DNA from: Amycolatopsis sp. DSM 110486
GTDB lineage: Bacteria; Actinomycetota; Actinomycetes; Mycobacteriales; Pseudonocardiaceae
DNA length: 64,000 bases
Direction: 5' to 3'
Assembly (NCBI RefSeq): GCF_019468465.1
Contig: NZ_CP080519.1
Coordinates: forward strand, 4,541,001-4,605,000
Under the pieces are notes generated by a model. That model saw nothing but the letters and a program-made list of their open reading frames with translations. It was not told the DNA's origin and made no database searches. A program made the translations under genes and the position numbers. Positions 35,371 through 45,595 of this stretch are shown here, one piece after another; the stretch's first letter is position 1, and each line of letters begins with the position of its first letter.

Positions 35371-35417
35371 CATGGCGGCGTCAAGTATTTTGTATCGCTT
35401 GCTAAAGAAGGTGGTCC

Positions 35418-36068
35418 ATGTCACCGCGTGGCCGGCCCCGCGCGTTCGACCGAGAACACGCGCTCACGCAGGCGATGTTCGTGTTCTGGGAGCGCGGTTA
35501 CGAGGGCACGTCGCTCGCCGACCTCACCGGCGCGATGGGCATCAACCCGCCCAGCCTGTACGCGGCTTTCGGCAGCAAGGAGGCGCTGTTCCGCGAGGCC
35601 GTCGACCGCTACGGCACCACGTACGGCAGCCACACGCCCCGCACGCTGGCCGAAGAGCCGACGGCGCGCGAAGCCATCGAAGCGATGCTTCGGGACAACG
35701 CCCGCACGTACGTGGAGCCGGGCCACCCCACGGGCTGCATGGTCGTGCTGTCCGGCACGAACTGCTCGCCCGCGAACCGGGGCGTGTGCGACCTGCTGGC
35801 CGAATCGCGCGCGGACGTGCGCCAGCTGATCCGCGAGCGGCTGCAGCGGGGCATCGACGCCGGCGAGCTGACCGGGGACCCCGACGCGCTCGGCGCCTAC
35901 TACGCCACGGTGCTGTTCGGGCTGTCGATGCAGGCCCGCGACGGCGTCGACCTCGCGGGGCTCACCGCCGCCATCGACCTGGCGATGCGCTCGTGGCCGG
36001 GCACCGACGCCGGATACGCGACAGGGGCGGCGTCCGAAGTGGACACCGCCCCTGTCGCGAGTTCGTGA
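35418..36068 (+). CDS. TetR/AcrR-family regulator
   Basis: A 216-residue repressor. The N-terminal HTH (residues about 8-55) contains GYEGTSLADLTGAMGINPP and SLYAAFGSKEALF, typical of the AcrR/NemR-like subgroup. The C-terminal ligand domain has the PTGCMVVLSGTNCSP segment with two cysteines near residues 110-120, which in NemR-like proteins sense electrophiles. It is divergent from the SDR gene. It probably represses that SDR until a reactive carbonyl or related ligand is present (inference). Confidence 0.9.
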   Translation: MSPRGRPRAFDREHALTQAMFVFWERGYEGTSLADLTGAMGINPPSLYAAFGSKEALFREAVDRYGTTYGSHTPRTLAEEPTAREAIEAMLRDNARTYVEPGHPTGCMVVLSGTNCSPANRGVCDLLAESRADVRQLIRERLQRGIDAGELTGDPDALGAYYATVLFGLSMQARDGVDLAGLTAAIDLAMRSWPGTDAGYATGAASEVDTAPVASS

Positions 36069-36074
36069 TCGCGC

Positions 36075-36377
36075 TCAGCCGCCGGACATGCTCAGCGCTC
36101 GTTTGTCCTGCTTGATCAGGTTCTCCCGCTCGGACTCCGACAGTCCGCCCCAGATCCCGTAGGGCTCGTGCACGGCCAGTGCGTGCCGCCGGCACATGTC
36201 CAGCACCGGGCAGGCCAGGCAGACCGCCTTCGCCCTGGCCTCACGGCGTGCCCTAGCCGGACCACGCTCGCCGTCCGGGTGAAAGAACGCCGCGCTGTCC
36301 ATCCCCCGACACGACCCCTCCAGCTGCCAGTCCCACATATCTGCGTTGGGACCGGGGAGCCTGCGCGTGTCTGCCAT
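36075..36377 (-). CDS. whiB3: WhiB3-type iron-sulfur transcription factor
   Basis: A 100-residue Wbl protein. Four cysteines for a [4Fe-4S] cluster are visible: one in GSCRGMDS near residue 23 and three in VCLACPVLDMC (residues about 53-63). The G(V/I)WGG turn is GIWGGLSESERE near 76. The opening LPGPNADMWDWQLEG matches mycobacterial WhiB3 (recalled), which binds SigA and responds to redox state. The ATG at 36377 has GGAGG upstream; a further ATG at 36395 is possible. Its placement near groEL1 and sigD repeats the mycobacterial order. Confidence 0.93.
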   Translation of the reverse strand: MADTRRLPGPNADMWDWQLEGSCRGMDSAAFFHPDGERGPARARREARAKAVCLACPVLDMCRRHALAVHEPYGIWGGLSESERENLIKQDKRALSMSGG

Positions 36378-36540
36378 CCTGACCGCCTCCGTCATCCGGT
36401 CGATGCCATTTGCTGCTCTGCTGTGGTGCCGATACTCCATTCGGTGCAACGGCGGTAACGTTAGAAGCGCGCCAATAGTTGTTCAAGGGCTTCGGGATGA
36501 TTCAGCCGTTAGGCATCCCCCGGAATGGTGAGCAGGGGTT

Positions 36541-37527
36541 TTGGCTCCGGTTGCCGTGACTCTCGCGGGCCTGGATATTGGCCGGGTGGGATCCGGAGCG
36601 CGTGAAGGAGAACCCACCCTGCCGGTGGCCTCGGTCGCTCGCCGGCTCGGGGTCGCCCCGTCGACTCTCCGTACCTGGGACCGCCGCTACGGCCTTGGCC
36701 CCAGCCGCCACACCGACGGCAGGCACCGCCGCTACGGCAGCTCCGACATCGATCGCCTCGAGCTCATGCAGCGCGCCCTCCTCCGCGGTGCCTCGACAGC
36801 CGAAGCCGCTCGCTACGCGCTGCAGCAGATGCCGCGCGCGGAGATCGTCCCGCCCGCCGACGAACCCGCGACCCCGGCACACTCCGCGCCCGCCGACGGT
36901 GAGGTTCCGTCGCGCCTGGCCCGCCGCCTGAGCACGGCCGCGCTGGCCATGGACGTCGGCGCCGTGCAGCGCATGCTGGCCGAGGCCCTCGACGAGCTGG
37001 GCGTGCTCGCCGCATGGTCGGGTGTGGTCGAGCCGGTGCTCGCGGCGCTCGGCGCGCGCTGGCGCGGGGTCAGTGCCGGCGCCGAGGTCGAGTACCTGCT
37101 GGCCGAGTGCGTGTACGCGGCGCTCGTGCGCGCGACGCCCGTGCTCGACGCGCCGCTCAACCTGCGTCCGGTGCTGCTCGCGTGTGTGCCGGAGGAACGC
37201 GACACCATGCCGGTCTACGCGCTCGCGGCCGCGCTGGCCGGGCGGCGGATCGGCGCGCAGCTGTTCGGCGTGCCGCTGCCCGCGGAGGTCCTGGCGGTGG
37301 CCGTGCGCCGCAGCGCGCCCGCCGCGGTGGTGTTGTGGGCGCACCGGCGCGACGCGGCGGACCCGCGGCTGTTCGCGCGGGTGTCCCGCGGCCGCCAGCG
37401 CAGCCGGTTGTTCGCGTGCGGGCCCGGCTGGGACGTCGCCACGCTGCCCGACAAGGTCGAGCTGCTCGCCGACCTGCCCGCCGCCGCGGGCCGCGTCGAG
37501 CACGTTCTTGTCGGGGCGGGGCGCTAG
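36541..37527 (+). CDS. MerR-family regulator with degenerate cobalamin-binding-like domain
   Basis: A protein of up to 328 residues. A MerR HTH (VASVARRLGVAPSTLRTWDR, then RRYGLGPSRHTDGRHRRY) is followed by a helical region and a Rossmann-like C-terminal domain (RPVLLACVPEERDTMP..., residues about 205-320), as in CarH/LitR light sensors. The histidine of the B12-binding ExH motif appears replaced (EERDTMP), so cobalamin binding is doubtful. Starts at TTG 36541, GTG 36556 and GTG 36586 are possible. It is divergent from whiB3. Target genes are unknown. Confidence 0.75.
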   Translation: MAPVAVTLAGLDIGRVGSGAREGEPTLPVASVARRLGVAPSTLRTWDRRYGLGPSRHTDGRHRRYGSSDIDRLELMQRALLRGASTAEAARYALQQMPRAEIVPPADEPATPAHSAPADGEVPSRLARRLSTAALAMDVGAVQRMLAEALDELGVLAAWSGVVEPVLAALGARWRGVSAGAEVEYLLAECVYAALVRATPVLDAPLNLRPVLLACVPEERDTMPVYALAAALAGRRIGAQLFGVPLPAEVLAVAVRRSAPAAVVLWAHRRDAADPRLFARVSRGRQRSRLFACGPGWDVATLPDKVELLADLPAAAGRVEHVLVGAGR

Positions 37528-37536
37528 AAAGGTCCC

Positions 37537-38397
37537 GTGCCCCGAACCTCCCTCGTCGAGCTCGCGTTCGGCGATCTCGTGCCGCCGCCGGTGCCCGTCA
37601 CCGCGCCGCGCTCCGCCGCGCCCCGGCAGCGGCTGCTGGCCGCCGTCGTGCTCGGCGCCCAGGGTCGCTACGCCGCCGCGACCACGGCGCTGGCCGACCT
37701 GCGCCGGGGTGCCGACCCGGTGGTGGCCTCTCTGGCCGCGACCACGCTGGCGTCGCACCGCCGTCAGCTCGGGGGGCACGTCGCCGCGCGGGCGCTGGAC
37801 GGGGAGGCCCTGGTGGCTCTGGACGGTGCCGGCGCGACCCGCGTGGACCCGGACGGCCTCGACGCGGCCGGTGCGCGAGCCGACGCCCTGCTCGGCCTGG
37901 CCGCCGACAACCTCGCCCTGGGCCGCCTCGCCGCAGCCCGGCGTCTGGCGGCCCGCGCGGCGGAGGCCGACGACCGCTGGCGCGCGACCGTCCGCGGCGG
38001 CTGGGTCGGCGCCGAGATCGAGCTGGCCGCCGGCCGCCCGCGTGAAGCGATCGCGCCCGCGCGGCGAGCTGCGGAAACGGCGCGGGTTCGCGGTTCGTCT
38101 CGGCACGTCGTCAAATCCGACATCGTGCTCGGAGTCGCACTCGCGACGGCCGGGGAACCGGAGCAACGCGCTACTGCACTCGACGTCGTCACAAATGCCG
38201 CCATGGCCGCCGAGAAATACGAACTCTATTCACTTATTTGGGTGGCGACACGCGTGGCGGCCGATCTGGACCCCGGACACGCCGAGAAGTATCGATTCAG
38301 AAGCCTTGAGGTGTTGCACGCAGTGTTACGGCACGCAGATCCTTGCGTGATGCGGATCGCAGAGGATTCACCGTGGGTGCCGGAGAGGCCGGGTTGA
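37537..38397 (+). CDS. Conserved actinobacterial TPR-like protein (Rv3415c-like)
   Basis: A 286-residue, Ala/Arg-rich helical protein. Pairs of helices such as RYAAATTALADLRRG and AARRLAARAAEADDRW suggest a TPR/SEL-type solenoid. The C-terminus (SLIWVATRVAADLDPGHAEKY) is less repetitive. There is no signal peptide or membrane segment. In M. tuberculosis a hypothetical protein of similar size lies between whiB3 and sigD, so this is likely its orthologue. The GTG start lies 9 bp after the MerR-like gene, suggesting co-transcription. Function is unknown. Confidence 0.75.
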   Translation: MPRTSLVELAFGDLVPPPVPVTAPRSAAPRQRLLAAVVLGAQGRYAAATTALADLRRGADPVVASLAATTLASHRRQLGGHVAARALDGEALVALDGAGATRVDPDGLDAAGARADALLGLAADNLALGRLAAARRLAARAAEADDRWRATVRGGWVGAEIELAAGRPREAIAPARRAAETARVRGSSRHVVKSDIVLGVALATAGEPEQRATALDVVTNAAMAAEKYELYSLIWVATRVAADLDPGHAEKYRFRSLEVLHAVLRHADPCVMRIAEDSPWVPERPG

Positions 38398-38528
38398 GCC
38401 CTCTGGAAACGCCGTTCCGGCATCCGGGCTAAGAAACTTCAAAAAAAGCCACCGGATCGTGTCAAGGTTCGGGCTAAAGCGTCCGATAGGGGAAGTGGAA
38501 TGTCACCCGGCTGCAGGAAGGAAACCCC

Positions 38529-39125
38529 GTGACGACGGTCTTGATCTGCGACGACCGACGCAGTGTCCGCGAAGGGCTCACCCGTGTGATGTCCGCGGTC
38601 CCAGGGGTCAGTCGCATCGACTGCGTAGCGCACGGTGACGAGCTGTTGGCCCGGTACACCCGTCAGCCGGTCGACGTCGTGCTGGTCGGGACGCAGCGCG
38701 CGGTCCCGACGGGCGTCGAAGCCACTCGGCGGCTCGTCTCCGCGAACCCCCAGGCGAACGTCATCGTTTTCGGTGCCCCTGACGACGCCGGCAGCATCGC
38801 CGCCGCCATCGCCGGCGGTGCCCGCGGCTACCTCCGCTGGGACGCCTCGCGCCCCGAGCTGGTCGCCGCACTGGCCCACACGCTCGCCAGCACCTCGGTG
38901 CCGGCGCCGCGCCAGCCGTCGGACCCCGGCGTGCAGCTCACCGAGCGCGAGCTGCAGGTGCTGCGCGGCATGAGCCAGGGCAAGAGCAACGGCCAGATCG
39001 GCCGTGAGCTGTACCTGTCCGAGGACACGGTGAAGACGCACGCGCGGCGGCTGTTCCGCAAGCTCGGCGTCCGCGACCGCGCCCAGGCCGTGGCCCACGG
39101 TTTCCGCCGTGGCCTCGTGTCCTGA
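38529..39125 (+). CDS. Orphan response regulator (NarL/LuxR type) lacking the phospho-Asp
   Basis: A 198-residue two-domain regulator. The REC domain begins VLICDDRRSVREGL with the acidic pair intact, but the usual phosphoacceptor strand reads VDVVLVGTQ, with Gly where Asp is expected, and the conserved Lys is missing from GYLRWD. The C-terminal LuxR HTH (residues about 135-195: LTERELQVLRGMSQGKSNGQ, then DTVKTHARRLFRKL) is intact. No kinase gene is adjacent. It therefore likely works without phosphorylation. It precedes sigD and may control it. Confidence 0.88.
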   Translation: MTTVLICDDRRSVREGLTRVMSAVPGVSRIDCVAHGDELLARYTRQPVDVVLVGTQRAVPTGVEATRRLVSANPQANVIVFGAPDDAGSIAAAIAGGARGYLRWDASRPELVAALAHTLASTSVPAPRQPSDPGVQLTERELQVLRGMSQGKSNGQIGRELYLSEDTVKTHARRLFRKLGVRDRAQAVAHGFRRGLVS

Positions 39126-39560
39126 GTACTGCGTCCTGAAATCGAGTAACTGCTAGACCACGCTCCGCGTGACAGGTTGTCCGTTCTGACGCCACGGTGA
39201 CGACGGGCCAGGGTTGCCGCCCTGGCCCGTACCTGTGTCCTCGGGTCTTGACCTGTGTCATCGGTGACAGATGTGTCACCTGTCACGTTCGTCGCCTTCG
39301 TCCCCACCGCTCGGGCAGGCTCCCAGCCGGCGCCACCCTGCCGGGCAGCAAGCCGTACCCCGCAGGTCAGCCACTCGTTGGTCTTCTGGTCGACAGGTGC
39401 GGTGCGGCCGGGTCCACGGACGCGGCTCGCCGGTGACCACCTCTGGCGGTTGTCGGAGAGGTCGCCGACGGTACGGTAACTGTCACCGGCGGGCGGGGCA
39501 TGATGACCACGCGCCGGATTCTTTGCACGCCTACACGTAACACTGGGACTGTTGTCTGCG
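39126..39560. other. Long leader/intergenic region upstream of sigD
   Basis: About 435 bp without a credible gene. Several TGTCA/TGACA words occur between 39170 and 39495, with a perfect inverted repeat at 39263-39280. Small plus-strand frames here have poor codon bias. The region is long enough to hold several promoters for sigD. Confidence 0.5.
39263..39280. promoter_or_regulatory. GGTGACA-4-TGTCACC operator-like palindrome
   Basis: A perfect 7-bp inverted repeat with a 4-base spacer, flanked by further TGTCA half-sites at 39256 and 39281. The arrangement looks like cooperative binding of a dimeric regulator. It lies about 280 bp upstream of the sigD start, 140 bp after the orphan response-regulator gene. 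Confidence 0.5.
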
Positions 39561-40133
39561 ATGGCCAATGTGGGGGACGGATTGGATGAGCCGGTCGCCG
39601 CTGCCGTGGAGGGAGACCCCCAGGCAGTCGATCGGCTGCTGGCGGCCATCCGCCCCCTGGTAGTGCGGTATTGCCGCGCTCGAGTTGGCAGGCAGGAGCG
39701 TTCGTTCGCTTCGGCAGACGATGTTGCGCAGGAGGTGTGTCTCGCGGTGCTCACGGCATTGCCTTCGTACCGTGAACAGGGCCGCCCGTTCCTGGCTTTC
39801 GTCTACGGGATCGCCCAGCACAAGGTGGCCGACGCGCACCGCGCGGCGGCCCGCAACCGGGCTGAACCGGTGGCCGAGGTCCCCGACGAGGTCGAGGTCG
39901 GCGTCGGTCCGGAACAGCGCGCGTTGCAGGGCGAGCTGAACGAACGGATGGCACAGCTGCTGCAGGTGCTCCCCGACAAACAGCGCGAGATCGTCGTGCT
40001 GCGCGTCGTGGTGGGCTTGTCGGCGGAAGAGACCGCGGAGGCCGTCGGGTCGACCCCGGGTGCCGTTCGAGTCGCCCAGCACCGAGCGCTTGCTCGCCTG
40101 CGTAAGGTGCTCGCCGCCGAGGAGGTGATCTGA
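39561..40133 (+). CDS. sigD: RNA polymerase sigma factor SigD/ShbA
   Basis: An ECF-type sigma-70 factor of about 190 residues. Region 2 (residues about 22-90) includes DDVAQEVCLAVLTALPSYR and FVYGIAQHKVADAHR. Region 4 (about 130-185) has LPDKQREIVVLRVVVGLSAE and TPGAVRVAQHRALARL. ATG 39561 is chosen; TTG 39552 is an alternative. The stop is followed immediately by rsdA. In M. tuberculosis SigD influences stationary-phase and ribosomal genes; in Streptomyces the homologue ShbA transcribes the principal sigma gene hrdB. Confidence 0.93.
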   Translation: MANVGDGLDEPVAAAVEGDPQAVDRLLAAIRPLVVRYCRARVGRQERSFASADDVAQEVCLAVLTALPSYREQGRPFLAFVYGIAQHKVADAHRAAARNRAEPVAEVPDEVEVGVGPEQRALQGELNERMAQLLQVLPDKQREIVVLRVVVGLSAEETAEAVGSTPGAVRVAQHRALARLRKVLAAEEVI

Positions 40134-41135
40134 GTGACCGATCACGACGACGATCGTGACCTGTCGCCGTCCGCGTTCACGAGCGGCATGATGGCCTACG
40201 AGCCGGAGGCCGACGGTGACCTCACGGCCATCCAGGCCGACGACGCACTGCTCGACGCACTCGGCGGCACGGACCCGGCCATCGCCGACGGGCTCGGCGA
40301 CCAGGAGCTCAACGCGCTGCTGCTCGCCTGGCGCCGCGACATCGACAGCGAGCCGCTGGCCGAGCTGGTCGACGTCGACACCGCCGTCACCACCGTGAAG
40401 ACGGCTTCGCTGGCGCGCAAACGCGCCGACCGCAGCCGACGGCGCCGCATCCTGGTGCCGGTCGCCGCCGCGTGCGCCGCGGTGGCCATCGCGTTCGCCG
40501 GCACCGGCCTCGCCGCACGCGACGCCCAGCCCGGCGACACGCTGTGGGGCCTGACCAAGGTCCTTTACACCGACCACGCCCACTCGGTCGAAGCCGCCGC
40601 CGCGGCGAAGCTCGACCTCGAGAAGGCCAACCTCGCTCTGGCCGACAACCGCCTCGCCGACGCCCGCAAGGCCCTCGACGACGCGCAGGCCGCACTGAAC
40701 CAGGTCACCGACGACGAGAACCGCGACCAGCTGCTCGAGCAGCACCGCCAGCTCGCCGCCCAGCTCGGTGCCCCCACCGTGCCCACCACGGGCCAGAACC
40801 CGCCGAACAACCCGTCCACGCCGCCGCCGGTCAACAATCCGGCCAACACGGCGTCGCAGCAGTCGAGCGGCCAGCCGACGTCCCTGCCCGGCACCGGCTC
40901 GGGCTCCACGAGCCAGCCGGACACGACCAGCGTCACGGCGCCGCCGCCCCCGCCTCCGCCGCCCCCGGACACCACCACCGACACGCCCACGCCGCCGACG
41001 ACACCCACCGACGCCACGGGCAACGCGACGGGCAACGACCCCGGCAGCGGCGGCGGCAGCCCCCGCAACGAATCCAACGAATCCTCGGAAAGCGGGACCG
41101 TCGGCGGCCAGAACAGCTCGCCGGAGAACCCGTAA
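40134..41135 (+). CDS. rsdA: Anti-sigma-D factor RsdA
   Basis: A membrane anti-sigma factor of 333 residues. The cytoplasmic N-terminus (1-100) is acidic with DDALLDALGG near residue 32, the RsdA sigma-binding segment. One membrane helix (about 104-124) follows the RRRR stop. The outside portion has a helical stalk (about 135-205), then a long Pro/Thr/Ser/Gly-rich wall-spanning tail. The GTG start directly abuts sigD. Regulated proteolysis of the anchor would free SigD. The C-terminal tail is longer than in the mycobacterial protein. Confidence 0.9.
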   Translation: MTDHDDDRDLSPSAFTSGMMAYEPEADGDLTAIQADDALLDALGGTDPAIADGLGDQELNALLLAWRRDIDSEPLAELVDVDTAVTTVKTASLARKRADRSRRRRILVPVAAACAAVAIAFAGTGLAARDAQPGDTLWGLTKVLYTDHAHSVEAAAAAKLDLEKANLALADNRLADARKALDDAQAALNQVTDDENRDQLLEQHRQLAAQLGAPTVPTTGQNPPNNPSTPPPVNNPANTASQQSSGQPTSLPGTGSGSTSQPDTTSVTAPPPPPPPPPDTTTDTPTPPTTPTDATGNATGNDPGSGGGSPRNESNESSESGTVGGQNSSPENP

Positions 41136-41147
41136 GACCTCGCATCG

Positions 41148-41178
41148 AAAACGCCCTGGCTCCGGCCGGGGCGTTTTT
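41148..41178 (+). terminator. Terminator of sigD-rsdA
   Basis: AAAACGCCC pairs with GGGCGTTTT around an 11-13 base loop, followed by T residues (41148-41178). It lies 12 bp after the rsdA stop. Confidence 0.9.
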
Positions 41179-41229
41179 CGTCTCCGGATCAGCCGGGCCG
41201 GCCGGGTCAGCCCGGCCGGAGACGAGAAC

Positions 41230-43316
<2,087 letters not shown>

Positions 43317-43399
43317 CTCCGCCCGAACGGATCTTCCCGACATCCCGCCCGTCCCAGCACACTTCGAGACGTTGATCTTTCTCGAAGGGGGCGGGCGGG

Positions 43400-43659
43400 A
43401 TGTCGATTTCACGACGGGTTGTGTTGGCTGTCACTACGGCGGCGGTCCTGGGAGTCGGCGGGGGAGCGGCGGCACCGGCCAGTACCGGATCGTGTCGGGT
43501 GAGATCACGCGTGAGCACTCGATCGTGCTCGTGATCCTCTACCCGTTCGACGAGCGCGACGCCGACACCGACCTCGAGCAGATCCGCACCGACTACAAGA
43601 AGCTCTTCCATCAGGAATCGGTGCTGCGCACGGATTCCGTGGAGCGTGTCTCCTTCTGA
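43400..43659 (+). pseudogene. Broken DUF3574 secreted-protein gene
   Basis: The ATG at 43400 opens a clear signal peptide (MSISRRVVLAVTTAAVLGVG..., ending AAAPAS) that runs into a stop within about 45 codons. From about 43470, in another frame, the sequence continues GTGQYRIVSGEITREHS and ends HQESVLRTDSVERVSF, which is the C-terminal half of a DUF3574 domain (recalled pattern GxGQWR...RE-S-VL...QESVLR). About 60-70 residues of the domain N-terminus are missing and the frame shifts at the join. The simplest explanation is an internal deletion. Confidence 0.75.
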
Positions 43660-43718
43660 CGCGGTTTTCGGGGCCCTGAGTACTGAGCGGCATTTGTCCC
43701 CTCACGGCGACGGCCGCG

Positions 43719-44234
43719 GTGCGGCTGAGTGGTGCGGTGAAAGCGGATCGTCTCGCCGAGTTGTTCGTGGTCGTCGTCGGCTTCGCCGTGCCGGCGACCG
43801 TCGCGGCGGGCCTCGTGGTGGAGTACGGAGGACCGGCGCACGTCGAGGCCGCGCAGGTCGTGAGCTGCCGCGAAGTGCCCGGCGCCGGCGACCGCACGAT
43901 CCGGTACGTGGTGCGGTTCACCACCCAGATCGGCGAAGACGTCGAGGTCTCCGGCGACGACCCGGGCCTCGACGCCGGCGTCGGCGCCTCCGTGGAGCTC
44001 ACCCGGGCCGACCGCTCCGGCGCGGTGCGGGCGGTGCGCAGCGGCGGCGAGACGACGATCGTGCGCACCTCGTTGTTCGTCGGCCCCGTCTGGGGCGGCG
44101 TGATCGGGGTGCTCGTGCTGGCCTACGCGGTGTTCCTCATGGTGCGGGGCGGGAAGCGGGCGCTGCCGGTGTCGCTGGCGGTGGGCCTGCTTTCCGCGGT
44201 CGCGGGGGCCGTGGCGGGCGTGACGTTGTTCTGA
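43719..44234 (+). CDS. Hypothetical membrane protein
   Basis: A 171-residue protein with an N-terminal helix (about 14-36), an extracytoplasmic beta-rich segment (about 40-105, ending GGETTIVRTS), and two C-terminal helices (about 112-135 and 145-170). No family is recognised. A GTG start at 43719 or 43737 is possible. It resembles the small DUF3592-type proteins by layout. Its last 98 bp overlap the end of the convergent MFS gene. Confidence 0.6.
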   Translation: MRLSGAVKADRLAELFVVVVGFAVPATVAAGLVVEYGGPAHVEAAQVVSCREVPGAGDRTIRYVVRFTTQIGEDVEVSGDDPGLDAGVGASVELTRADRSGAVRAVRSGGETTIVRTSLFVGPVWGGVIGVLVLAYAVFLMVRGGKRALPVSLAVGLLSAVAGAVAGVTLF

Positions 44235-45414
44235 CCCGCCACAGCAGCACGGGCGTGGCCAGCATCAGCAGCCCCGCGAGGCCGATCGCCTCGCGCGTGC
44301 CGAGCCACGCGCCGAGCGCGCCCCACACCAGCGTCAGCGCGGCCCGTGTCGCCCCGCCGGTGATGCCCCAAGCGGACAGCACCCGGGTGGCGCGTGAGGT
44401 CTCCGTTTCCTGCAGCCGGTAGGTGGCCGAGACGGGGTTGAAGATGCCGATCGTGAGGATCAGCCCGAACTCGACGAGCATCACGAACCCCAGCCCCGCC
44501 GGCCCGCGCGGCGTGAAGGCGAGGGCGACCGGCCAGATCACGCGCAGCGTCCCCGTCACCAGCAGCACGCGCTCGGGGCCGAAGCGCGCGGTGATCCGGC
44601 GCGACAGCCTCGAGCCGAGCAGCCCGCCGAGGCACGGCACGCCGAACGCCAGCCCGTACTGCCACGCCGCGAACCCGAGTTCGCGCAGGAGCAGGATCGC
44701 GAGCAGCGGTGACGTCGCCATGATCAGGCCGTTCACCAGCGTCGTGTTGAGGAACAACGCGCGCAGCCGCGGGTGGCCGAGGATGTAGTGCCAGCCGTCG
44801 AGGACGTCCCTGGTCCGGACCGTCGCCGGGCGCGCGGTGGGTGGCGGCTCGGGCGTGCGGATGGCGCCGATCGCGAGCGCGGAGAGCAGGTAGCTGGCGC
44901 TGTCGAACACCACTGTCGTGAGTGGTCCGAACACGCCGATCAGTGCCCCGCCCGAAGGCGGGCCGACGGCGGTGGCGGTCCACTGCGTGGTCTCGAACCG
45001 GCCGTTGGCGACGAGCAGGTCCTCGCCCGTCGCCATGCCCTTGAGGTAGGCGCCGCTGGCCGCCGTGAACACGATGTTCGCGGTCGCCACGACCACCGAC
45101 ACGGCCACGAGCTGCCCGAACGTGAGCCCGCCCAGCGCGTAGCCGAGTGGCAAGGTCAACAGTGCGACGAAGCGCACAGCGTCCATCGCCACCAGCACCG
45201 GCCGTTTGCGCCGGAACTCCACCCACGGCCCGAGCGGCACGGCGATCAGCGCGCCGACGGCCAGGCCAGCCGCGGCCAGCACCGAGACCTCCGTGGTGCT
45301 GCTGTGGAGCACCGTCACGGCGATGAACGGGAACGCGTCGAGCGCGAGCCATGTGCCCGCGGTGCTCGTGGCGTAGGCCAGCCACAGCCGTCGGAAGTCC
45401 TGCCCCAGCGCCAC
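44137..45414 (-). CDS. MFS transporter
   Basis: A 425-residue major facilitator with about 12 hydrophobic helices. A cytoplasmic loop motif A variant, GPWVEFRRKRP, lies after helix 2 and GSRLSRRITARFGP after helix 8. It resembles drug/metabolite exporters of the EntS/YfiS-like group. GTG 45414 is preferred; the frame is open for 48 further codons but these are not conserved-looking. The C-terminus is a Pro/Arg-rich tail lying opposite the end of the hypothetical gene. The substrate is unknown. Confidence 0.85.
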   Translation of the reverse strand: MALGQDFRRLWLAYATSTAGTWLALDAFPFIAVTVLHSSTTEVSVLAAAGLAVGALIAVPLGPWVEFRRKRPVLVAMDAVRFVALLTLPLGYALGGLTFGQLVAVSVVVATANIVFTAASGAYLKGMATGEDLLVANGRFETTQWTATAVGPPSGGALIGVFGPLTTVVFDSASYLLSALAIGAIRTPEPPPTARPATVRTRDVLDGWHYILGHPRLRALFLNTTLVNGLIMATSPLLAILLLRELGFAAWQYGLAFGVPCLGGLLGSRLSRRITARFGPERVLLVTGTLRVIWPVALAFTPRGPAGLGFVMLVEFGLILTIGIFNPVSATYRLQETETSRATRVLSAWGITGGATRAALTLVWGALGAWLGTREAIGLAGLLMLATPVLLWRVRTTSRPPRPPRPRKAGPPPATPAAPASRPAP

Positions 45415-45491
45415 TCTCGTCCCCCTGTCGTCGTCCGACGCATCCAACAGCGCGCGAAACGGCGGTGGCAAACAACCTCGTGACGCGGTGC

Positions 45492-45506
45492 ACAACCTGC
45501 GGTTGT
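45492..45506. promoter_or_regulatory. ACAACC-3-GGTTGT inverted repeat
   Basis: A perfect 6-bp inverted repeat in the 181-bp divergent spacer between the MFS and guaB3 genes, preceded by another ACAACC word about 20 bp upstream. It is a possible operator. Confidence 0.4.
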
Positions 45507-45595
45507 TCGCCCTCGAAACTGCCCCCGTGCGTTGGTCACCCACGCGGACTAGCGACAATGGACAGCGTTGTCGTCGGTGCGAGAAGGGACATCAC

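Noticed and set aside
38474..38659. Small minus-strand frames upstream of the orphan response regulator
   Set aside because: Short, antisense to the response-regulator start, and without codon bias or a ribosome-binding site.
44123..45493. 456-aa minus-strand frame overlapping the MFS gene
   Set aside because: Different frame of the same strand with Arg-rich composition; the MFS frame has regular hydrophobic helices.
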